Assembly: GCA_951217055.1 (NCBI GenBank)
Contig: CATNVA010000018.1
Span: 248,001-312,000, forward strand
Reading direction: 5' to 3'
Source of the DNA: Gerris lacustris
Taxonomy: Eukaryota; Arthropoda; Insecta; Hemiptera; Gerridae
Length of the DNA stretch: 64,000 nt
The notes beneath the pieces were generated by a model that made no database searches, was not told where the DNA came from, and worked only from the letters and a program-made list of their open reading frames with translations. A program made the translations under genes and the position numbers. This document shows positions 55,741-64,000 of this stretch, piece by piece; position 1 is the first letter of the stretch; each line of letters starts with the position of its first letter.

Positions 55741-56306
55741 TATGCATTATTTTTTATTTTGGATTGCATACAAGGAATAAGGGTTTTGGGGGTCGCTGAT
55801 TACGAATTTGAAGTCAAAAATAAAAAATGGCGGCCCTAGGATGGCGGGAAAAATCTTCCGTTTTATACGGAATTCGTGATAATTATACATAAATTAAGAA
55901 CTAAACATCTAACCAAAGTTTTTTTGGGGGTCGCTGAATATGAATTTTAGGTAACAGTCCAAATTGTAGAATTTATTATTTTATTAAAATATTCATGAAG
56001 CAATAACGTGCATTGTATAACATACATAATAAAATAGCAAAAATAGAAGAAATAAAAAATATTTGTAATTAATCCGTTTAAATTTGGATGTTATACATTC
56101 AAATATTTTAATTGTTTCTAGTTTACGATGTTAGTTATAGTTTGTTTCAGTATATTCTTTTTTGAACATTTCTTTTAGGTACTCTCATCTACCTTACCCC
56201 TAATTTGCATTCCTGAGCATGTGCCCTCGGCCCTGAGGATCAGGAATGCACACTAATCCTAGTAATCCTTTACACAATAAAAATACGAAGTAGTGGAAAA
56301 AAAAAT

Positions 56307-56368
<62 letters not shown>

Positions 56369-56383
56369 CTATATATATATATA
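55741..56383. other. No gene recognised; ends in (TA)n array
   Basis: 55741-56300 has no supportable coding frame. 56300-56383 is (TA)n, the integration site of errantivirus copy B. Confidence 0.6.
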
Positions 56384-56620
56384 AGTTAACTTTAAGAAAT
56401 TTGAATTTAAGTTTTTAAAAACAAATATTTATTTTAAGAACACAATTAAGAGTTACACAATTAAGAATTTCAAATGATACACAATAATTATAATACAACT
56501 ACTAAGTCGGAGTCGAGATCTAGACTAGACTAGCGGGCCGGCGGCATTCTACATACTTAAGTATAGTACAAAGTGCTGACGGTCTGCGGTGCTGAATCCG
56601 TAAAAAGTCCTTTGTTAACT
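56384..56620 (-). repeat. 3' LTR, copy B (237 bp)
   Basis: Has the GTGTAACTC and CAAATTTCTT variants, as in the 3' LTR of copy A; otherwise equal to its own 5' LTR. Confidence 0.95.
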
Positions 56621-56630
56621 CCTCCATCCT
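56621..56630 (-). promoter_or_regulatory. Polypurine tract, copy B
   Basis: Same aggatggagg word as in copy A, next to the 3' LTR. Confidence 0.65.
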
Positions 56631-58218
56631 TAAATTAAAGCCTCTCCTGGTAGGGCGACGGTTGGATGTTCTTGAGAAGTCCTGATCCTGGGGGTTGGAA
56701 TAATTCTAAAGTTTCTCCAGCGAAGAATAATGACTGACAAAATACTGGCAGTAATAATTATAACAAACAATGAACAAGTCCAAAAATGTAATGAATAGAA
56801 GTGGGTGGACTCCTTAAGTATTGGATACATGGGAGATAAATTCGTGGTTTCAAAATTCAGTGATTTAAGGTCGACTGAAAAATTGAATTGGTGGCCATCC
56901 TGTAAGTCTAAATTGACATCACTCAAAATCACTGGTTTACCATGTGATGAAGACTATAGGTGAGTTCTCTATTCTTGTAGATAATGGGACCATTTCCTTG
57001 TGGGATGAGGTAAACACCTTGTAGTTTCCCTGTTTCCGTAGCGCTGGGCTTCTGGAATTGAATATCCTCTGGAGATAAGAATATTGCAAGATACTGGTTG
57101 ATATGTGGTATATATTCAACGTGGTTGTCGGTTATATGTACCTTAACGTAGTTACAACTTATGCCTTTTCTCTGAAGGATGATATCTTTTTCACATTTAA
57201 GGTCGTGTGTGGATAAGATTTTATCTGAACAGAGGTATACTTTATGTTTCATACACACATTATTCAAGGGTTTGACCGAATCATTAGAAAACAACAGATA
57301 TTTGGTTGCAGGAATAACTGTTAGATAATTTTCTTGAACATTTGAAGGTATTGAGTATAATGAGTAGAGGTCGTATTCTATTTTCGAATAAAGAGGGATT
57401 TCCAGAAAATAAACGACCATTTCATCTCGTCTCATGCATGAAACTTTTATTACTGATTCTAAGTCTAGTATATTTTCCATTTTAAGTTCAAAAGGGAAAT
57501 ATCCGGTTTTAATGTGCCGTGATATTTTTAATAGTTCAGTGAGAAAGTTTTGTGGATGAATGATACTAGGGTGTAATGATTTTAATTTACAGAAAACAAG
57601 TGAATTTTCAATGATTTGTAAAACATTTAAAAGAATTGAGTAAAGGATTTGAATTTGGTTTAATATATCTTTGGTTGACATTACTTCTCCGTAAGTCGAA
57701 CCGTTATTCACTATCTCGCTTAGTTGAATCAACTTAGATTTTAATTCTAATGTATTATATTGTATATTACTAATAGTTTCGTTATAATTCTTAATTAATT
57801 GATTACTTACACTATATTGGGTAGCTATTTGCTTTTCTAAACTATTTTGATTTGCTTCAAGATGATTTAGTATTTTATCATATCTTTCACCATCATTAGC
57901 ATCTAAATTTCCTGTTACTAACTTAATTAAACTACCTAAACCATTAAAGGCTCCACGTTTGGGTCTACGTTCTGTAGCGTGGCTATCTATCATATTCATT
58001 TTATCTCTAATACTACTTCTAGTAAAATTAATTATCTTACAATAACTACTAATATGACTTAACATAATATAAGGGTTGTTCTGAGTTTTGCTCAAAACAT
58101 TAAAATATTGGGTATTAAGTTTTTTAAATTCCTCGTATAAGGGATTTAAATGAAAATAATGCACTAAGGTGTGACTTGATGTCAGAAGCTTGGCAGGTCC
58201 TAGTTTAATGGGAAGCAT
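56630..58218 (-). pseudogene. env: Errantivirus env, one frameshift, copy B
   Basis: The first frame gives 429 codons (58218-56929) with the furin-type site RPKR at 85-88 and the ectodomain. The transmembrane part is in another frame (56932-56630, 100 codons), overlapping by four bases. The break is at the same place as in copy A, so it predates the separation of the copies. Six single-base differences from copy A lie in this gene (for example Ile for Asn, Lys for Glu, Asn for Lys), whereas gag and pol have no amino-acid difference. Both pieces together approach the usual env length of about 500 residues. Confidence 0.9.
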
Positions 58219-58241
58219 TCCTAGGTTTTTGCTGACGTCTT

Positions 58242-61200
58242 TTATTTCTGTACCTTGTGCGATAGCGAGGTACCTGGAACATTACATAAGTCATGAGGAA
58301 CTTGTCTAGGTCGTTTAATGTTAGAGAGATGGATTTTTTCTCTTGTGTTAAAGTGAGTTGGTTGAATAGAAGCGGTTTTTAAATCCTTATCAAGAGTCTT
58401 TATGCATTCTGCTTTATATTTATTTTTTGTTTTGCTTTGTTTCTGTTTGTTAGCAACGTAAACGTCTTTCGGTATGTCTGGTAAAGACTCTCTAGTCTCG
58501 TTACGTTTGTTTATTATTTTTTCCTTTTTATTTTTAAGAGTTTCATTTAATAATTGGTAGAGGAATTTTGTCTTATCTTTATGTCCTATAATATAATCGT
58601 TTGTAAGTTGGGCTTCTAAATTAATGTCAAACGAAGAGTTAGGTTCTATATGACCAGATATTATCTCAAACGGTGTGAGTTCTGTCTGGGAATGAATAGA
58701 ATTATTATAAGCTAGTAGGGCGTAGTTTACTTTTAATTCTATCGGCTCATTTTTAAAATTTTCTTGATTATGGAATAGCCTAACGTGTTCGATAAGGGTT
58801 GAATGAAATCTTTCGATAATTCCGTTAGAGTTAGGATGTTGGAAACTTATGAAGTGTATTTCTATTTTATGTAATGATAAAAGTTCCTTCACTATAGAAT
58901 TATTTATTTCTAATCCGTTATCACTAATAATTTTCTTGGGTATTCCATGGTGACTGAAATGTCGTACGAGTTTATTTGCTACTTCAATTCCTTGGGAAGT
59001 TTGTATTCTGTAGGCTTGGGCATATTTTGAAAAGGAGTCTACAATGGTTAGAAATTTTGCTTTATCTAATGAAATAGTATCTATGTGCACTATTTCGAAA
59101 GGTTTATTGGCGGTGGGTGTGACGTTATATTCTAGTTTTAAAGGTTTTCTTTCGTATTTTGTAAGTTGACAGATTTCGCATTTATTAATGTACGTTTGGA
59201 TTGACTTTCTTTGATTAGGCCAAAAGTATAGCCGCTTGATTTTTTGTTCGGTTTCGTCAATTCCTCGGTGGTTTGTTTTTCCCGTGTGGTACTGATCGAT
59301 TATTTCTATTATTTCGTCTTCGTTTAGGACGTCGATAAGTTTTTTCGTACATTTAATAAAGTTTAATTCCGTTTGTTCAAAGCAGCGCGTAATTACGGCT
59401 GAAAACTTTTCATAAACGTCACTTTCGAAATACAGATAATATTTTATTTTTGGGACAATAAATGACTTTATAAATTCTACTATATCTTTTTCGAAATTAT
59501 TATTTGATAATTGAACTATAAATCGTTGGTGAGTTTTGAACATGTGAATAATTTTTGGTTTCGCGGGACTATGGTCTACTTGGTAAATAATTATTTGATT
59601 TTTACCTTGATTAACGGGTTTGTCAAGAATAGGAATAACTGCTCCCGTGTTATCTTCGTGAACTGAATGAACGGTTAAATCATCGTCTTCTAGTTCGATG
59701 TCTTCGAGTTCACCTATAAGATTATCTGAATTTACCATCATAGAAACATTGTCGATATTAGTTTCGACGTTTTCGGTTAATGTGTCGGGATTTTTCGTGA
59801 AAAAATCTTGGACGAGTTGGTCGCATATTGCTTCCCCATCCTCAGATTCGTTATTATGTAATTCTATTCGGGACAAAGCGTCTGCTGTCGTGTTTTCGGA
59901 ACCTTTGATGTAATCCATTACAAAATTATATTCTTCTAGCTTTAATCGCCATCTTAGCATTTTAGAATTTGGTTCTTTTATTGAGAATAACCATTTGAGG
60001 GGCTTGTGATCGGATAGGAATGTAACTTTATGTCCGTAGATGTAAGGTCGAAAATATTTTGCCGCCCAAACAATCGCGAGAAGTTCCCTTTCGATTGTTG
60101 ATAACCGTGACTCTGTTACGTTCAGGGTTCTACTTGCATAGGCTATTGGTAAATTAGAATTTCTTATATTTTGGCTTAATACGGCACCTATAGCTATGTT
60201 ACTAGCGTCGGTGGTTAAAATGAATGGTTTGTCGAAATCAGGATATTGTAAGATGGGTTCATTTATTAGAAGGTTTTTGCACGTATGAAAACACATTTGA
60301 TAATCTTTATTATTAATGTCAATTATTGCTCCTTTTTTATGGCATTTAGTTAACGGTTTTGTCAGTGATGCAAAGTCTTTTATAAATTTTCGGTAGTATC
60401 CTAATAATCCTAAAAATCCTTTTATTTCGCGTGGGGTTTTTGGTATTGGGTAGTTAGTTATAGCTTTGACTTTGTCAGGATTTGGTTTTACTCCGGCAGG
60501 GTCGACTACGTGTCCTAGATACGCAACTTCCTTCTTGAGGAATTCGGTTTTATCTAGTTGTATTTTAAAGTATGATTGTCTTAATCTGTCAAAAACTTCT
60601 CTGAGTCTTTCGAGGTGTTCTTCTAAGCTGGTACTATAAACAAGAATATCATCTAGATAAACTGCGCATTTTACACCTCTTAAAACGTCGTTCATAACGC
60701 GGGAAAACGTCCTAGGAGCGTTCCGAAGACCGAAGGGCATCCTAGTGTATTCAAAGTGGCCTGCTTCAGTATTGAAAGCGGTTTTGGGAATACTTTGTTC
60801 GTCAAGTTCTATTTGATGAAAACCGGAAGCAAGATCTATTGTGGTGAAGTACTGACATCTACCGAGTTTGTCAAATAGATCGGAAATGTTTGGTATAGGG
60901 TATCTATCGTCTACGATTTTCTCGTTAAGTTTCCTATAGTCGATTACGATTCGCCATTTCTTTTTCCCGGATGCATCTTGTTTTTTGGGTACAATCCACA
61001 AAGGTGAATTCCAAGGGGAATGGGACGGTCGAATGATGTTTCATTTTAGCATTTCTGATATTTGTTTATTTATTTCTGTTCTATGAACTTCTGGGTAGCG
61101 GTAAGAGCGCGTATAAACAGGGATTTCATCGTTTGTTCTTATAGTATGTTTGATTTGTTTGGTAAAACTTAATGGTTTATCATCTGTGTGAAATAAATCT

Positions 61201-62015
61201 GAATATTGCTCTACTAAGTTTGTTATTGATCGTTTTTCTTCCGAGTTCATGTGATCCGTTCGAATTTTGGACAGGTCGAAATGTACTCGGTCATAGTTAA
61301 AAGAATTAAGGTTAGGCGGTGGTCCGGTTTCAAAGTCGTTTAAGGGTCTTATTTTGTAGGGTTTTTCGATTTTGAATTTTATTGAACTATCTGAAGGGTT
61401 GACTGCTACACAGTATGTTTCATAGTTTTTAATATTTACAACACATTCTGGAATTTCGATCGTTTCAAATTTAGTGTAGGGGATGTAACCATCTCCGTTA
61501 GAAATATTGGTAATTTTTAATTTAATTACCTTTTCAGAATTTGGTGGTATGATTGTTTCAAAAGTTGAATTAGTGTTGTCTTTTGTATACTGTTGAGGAG
61601 TTTTAATTGAATTTGTATTCATTTCATTTGTAATGTTTTTGTTAGTATCAAAGTATGTTAGTGGAATAGTACAATAAGGGGTACATAATAAATCTTCTGT
61701 TAGGTTTATAGAGGCTTGAACTAACTTCAAATTATCTACACCTAACAACATGTCAAAGAAATTATGAAATTTAAGGTTTAATGACCGCATTTTGAAAAGT
61801 TTTTCACAGTTAACAAGTGTGCTAAATTTTTCTGAAGTGTAGCCATGAGCTGTGCTTACTAGGAAAGGATAATTTTTAATATATTCTGAAAAATATGTTT
61901 GTGCTATTTCTGGATTTATGAATGACTTCGTACTACCTGTATCAATCAGAATTTTTAACTTTAGTGAAGGTAAAATTATAAACGGTAATTTGCTTTGATT
62001 TTGAGACAAACTCAT
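58242..62015 (-). pseudogene. pol: Errantivirus pol with in-frame TGA, copy B
   Basis: The protease frame (62015-61041, 324 codons, DTG at 25-27) ends at TGA (61043-61041); the same frame resumes with 919 codons of RT, RNase H and integrase (61001-58242). All catalytic residues listed for copy A are present, including YLDD, the four RNase H acidic residues, the HHCC site and D-D-x35-E. There is no amino-acid difference from copy A. The stop lies where related elements have a sense codon in the short run before RT, so either pol is made by readthrough or the source was already defective and moved in trans. Confidence 0.93.
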
Positions 62016-63028
62016 TAATTCGAATTTTCTTCCAAGGCTTCTAAACCTAAAAAATGATCTCCTTCGTTTTGTGGGGTTTCCACGGATTCTTGGGGTACGG
62101 TATAGTCTGAAGAACCAGATTCATAATATTCGTAATTGTACGTATCTGCTTGTGCTTGTGCAGAGGTTTGTTCATGATCTAAGTTGTGAAGCTGGTTATT
62201 GCTATTATAATTGTTTCCAAAACTTGTTGGATTTGGTCTAAATGTTTGATTCGTAGAAATGGACATGGGTGTTGGATTAAATTTTGCTGGCTTAATATAA
62301 GAATTATTATTATTTGCGGGTCTGTTAAAATTTGGTCTTTGAGGAAGTGGTTGCCTGAAAGGTTGCGGTTTATAAAGTTGAGCAGGGTTCTGTGTTTGGG
62401 GACTTGGTTTAGTCATAGGTAGGGATTTCTGAAAGTTTGGTTTTTTTATTTCAGACTGATTGGTTTTAAATTTACCTGACAAAAATTGGAAGTCGTTGGT
62501 TAACATGTTCAACGCTTCATTTAAATCAGTAGGGTTTTTGGTCCTCATCAAGGATCCAATGGGTTCCCTAAGTCCTCTTAGAAATACACGAAGAGCTAAC
62601 TTACGTGTATAATCCGCTAGGATTTCACTTTGAATTTGAACTACTTTATTATTAAAATAAGCAATTTGGAGAGTAAGTAACTCTTGGATTTTTTGGTAAA
62701 AGTCAAAGGGAGATTCATTGCCTTGTTTTAGGGCTGACATTTCTATAGACAGCGTGAAACAATCACGTCTGTCCGAATAACTGTTTAACAGAGCGGTTTT
62801 TAATTCCTGCCATGTTGTACAGCGGGAATTATTAACGATATCGGCTGCAGGGCCTTTAATCTTAGATATAATAGAGGCCATAAGATATTCATTTTGGAAA
62901 TCGGCCAAGTTTTCCGTATTATAAAATTTAGTTACAAGTTTGTCACACAAATCTAAAAATCTACTGAGTAGTGATGGTTCACCACTAAACTCAGGAATCA
63001 TGTTAAGGTATTCCTTCTTAAATTCCAT
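62015..63028 (-). CDS. gag: Errantivirus gag polyprotein, copy B
   Basis: 337 codons, identical in translation to copy A, from ATG at 63028. Capsid-like N-terminal region and an Asn/Gln/Pro-rich tail without CCHC knuckle. The TAATG overlap with the protease frame is conserved. The upstream leader (63029-63473) is almost identical to copy A. Confidence 0.93.
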   Translation of the reverse strand: MEFKKEYLNMIPEFSGEPSLLSRFLDLCDKLVTKFYNTENLADFQNEYLMASIISKIKGPAADIVNNSRCTTWQELKTALLNSYSDRRDCFTLSIEMSALKQGNESPFDFYQKIQELLTLQIAYFNNKVVQIQSEILADYTRKLALRVFLRGLREPIGSLMRTKNPTDLNEALNMLTNDFQFLSGKFKTNQSEIKKPNFQKSLPMTKPSPQTQNPAQLYKPQPFRQPLPQRPNFNRPANNNNSYIKPAKFNPTPMSISTNQTFRPNPTSFGNNYNSNNQLHNLDHEQTSAQAQADTYNYEYYESGSSDYTVPQESVETPQNEGDHFLGLEALEENSN

Positions 63029-63473
63029 GATTATTATTTATTAAAATACTTATTTGAAAAATGGTATTATTTAAATGATTTTATTGAATTAATGATTTTA
63101 GTAATTCAATAATTGATTATAAAAATATATGTCCTTCTTATTTATTTAAATTTATATTATTTAAATAATTTTACTTAATTAATAATTTTAGAAATTTAAT
63201 AATTAATAATTTTAGAAATTTAATAATTAATTATTTTAAAAAGTTTAATTTCTTATATAATGTTATGTTCTTATTAATGATTTTAATTAGATCAATTCCT
63301 GCACTCAAATATCTGATGCACAATTCTATAGGTTCAATTAATGTCAAATTTCCCCAAAATATAAATGTGTACTCACAGTATGATGATGAGCAGGTTCATA
63401 AGTAGATTCTTCTAAGACAGCTAGTAAATTGTAAAAACAAAAAGTTTCGGTATACTTGCAAAACCTCTAGCTG

Positions 63474-63490
63474 TCCTACCGGCTGCGCCA
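63474..63490 (-). promoter_or_regulatory. Primer binding site, copy B, variant
   Basis: TGGCGCAGCCGGTAGGA, one base different from copy A (C for T). The primer site is normally rewritten from the tRNA at each round, so the change could come from another serine tRNA isoacceptor or be a later mutation. Confidence 0.8.
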
Positions 63491-63724
63491 GTTAACTTTA
63501 AGCAATTTGAATTTAAGTTTTTAAAAACAAATATTTATTTTAAGAACACAATTAAGAGTTACAATTAAGAATTTCAAATGATACACAATAATTATAATAC
63601 AACTACTAAGTCGGAGTCGAGATCTAGACTAGACTAGCGGGCCGGCGGCATTCTACATACTTAAGTATAGTACAAAGTGCTGACGGTCTGCGGTGCTGAA
63701 TCCGTAAAAAGTCCTTTGTTAACT
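63490..63724 (-). repeat. 5' LTR, copy B (235 bp)
   Basis: Differs from the 5' LTR of copy A at a single base (TTCTT for TTTTT). It shares with that LTR the absence of GT in AATTGTAACTC and the G in CAAATTGCTT. Confidence 0.95.
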
Positions 63725-63816
63725 TATATTAATTATTAATTAATTAATTTAAATCTATTTATTTATTTATTTATTTTTTGAGATTATTATAATTATTTTA
63801 TTTATTAATTTTTAAA

Positions 63817-64000
63817 TTAATTTAGAAGAATATGGTTTTTTATTTTAGTTTTAAATAGTTCAAATTTATGTATACTCTTAAGCTCATTGGGTAATTGATT
63901 AAATAACAATACTGCTTTATAAGACCAGTGTCTTTGTGCCATAGAGGTTCTAAGAGATGGTACTACGTAATGACCTTTGGTTAGACCTCTAGTTATTATG
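63817..64000 (-). pseudogene. LINE RT C-terminus, partial, off right edge
   Basis: The minus-strand frame is open from base 64000 to a TAA at 63817-63819 and reads GHYVVPSLRTSMAQRHWSYK followed by LLFNQLPNELKSIHKFELFK. The pattern VPxxRT ... N-x-LP-x-E-x-K ... F-K is the usual C-terminus of Jockey/CR1-like LINE polyproteins. The remainder lies outside the window, so completeness is unknown. The ATTT-rich stretch at 63730-63790 is its probable 3' tail, disrupted by the errantivirus LTR. Confidence 0.75.

Larger units (their letters stand above)
56384..63724 (-). mobile_element. Errantivirus-like Gypsy element, copy B
   Basis: 7341 bp, inverted relative to copy A and 31.8 kb away. LTRs lie at 63490-63724 (5') and 56384-56620 (3'), each with AGTTAAC/GTTAACT ends, and TATA flanks both sides (56380-56383, 63725-63728). 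Gene order as in copy A. It shares with copy A the TGA in pol and the env frameshift, but lacks the extra env stop. The gag, protease and pol translations are identical to copy A. The right flank differs completely from that of copy A, so the two were inserted separately or their ends were moved by recombination. Confidence 0.97.

Overview
The window reads as an intergenic, AT-rich stretch of an arthropod nuclear genome, almost certainly an insect. The signs are two endogenous errantivirus-like Gypsy elements with an env frame and a tRNA-Ser primer site, a P-superfamily DNA transposon, Helitrons, an hAT MITE, several non-LTR retrotransposons and long (TA)n arrays. I see no host protein gene, rRNA or complete tRNA. 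Nearly everything recognisable is a mobile element, often nested, so the locus resembles heterochromatin or a transposon trap. The species cannot be named from what is visible.

Layout. 1-2150: a LINE (minus strand) running off the left edge, its EN-RT frame broken by one nonsense codon and one frameshift. 2151-2866: a 309-bp tandem repeat; each complete unit carries an intact hammerhead ribozyme core on the plus strand (2353-2395 and 2662-2704), with a 45-bp perfect inverted repeat at its left end. 2867-5350: microsatellites and interspersed repeats. 5360-7216: a 5'-truncated LINE. 7230-12089: interspersed repeats and a fold-back element. 12090-16960: a decayed I-group LINE with ORF1, EN, RT and RNase H on the minus strand. 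17207-24542: errantivirus copy A (plus). 25076-29934: a full-length LINE with a 17-bp target duplication. 30081-37150: Helitrons, one with helicase remnants interrupted by an hAT MITE and one abutting its neighbour head to tail. 37176-44443: a full-length I-group LINE with intact ORF1 and ORF2 frames and structured UTR repeats. 46200-53760: a satellite array split by a P-type transposon, itself split by a 5'-truncated LINE with an open 1053-codon frame. 53955-56383: interspersed repeats. 56384-63724: errantivirus copy B (minus), almost identical to A and inverted to it. 63817-64000: the C-terminus of one more LINE, entering from the right edge.

How the parts relate. The LINE proteins supply target-primed reverse transcription; the Gypsy gag, protease, RT, RNase H and integrase make and insert LTR-bounded DNA, and env would give a fusion glycoprotein, but pol carries an in-frame TGA and env a frameshift in both copies. 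The points that most deserve a second look are: (1) the tandem hammerhead satellite, whose stem I is a loopless GGGCCC palindrome that suggests a dimeric ribozyme and which would release 309-nt RNAs; (2) 5'/3'-LTR-specific differences shared by both errantivirus copies, which normal retrotransposition should erase; (3) four diverged, pairing-conserved folded repeats in the 3' UTR of the 37176-44443 LINE; and (4) the satellite / P element / LINE nest, resolvable from its target duplications.
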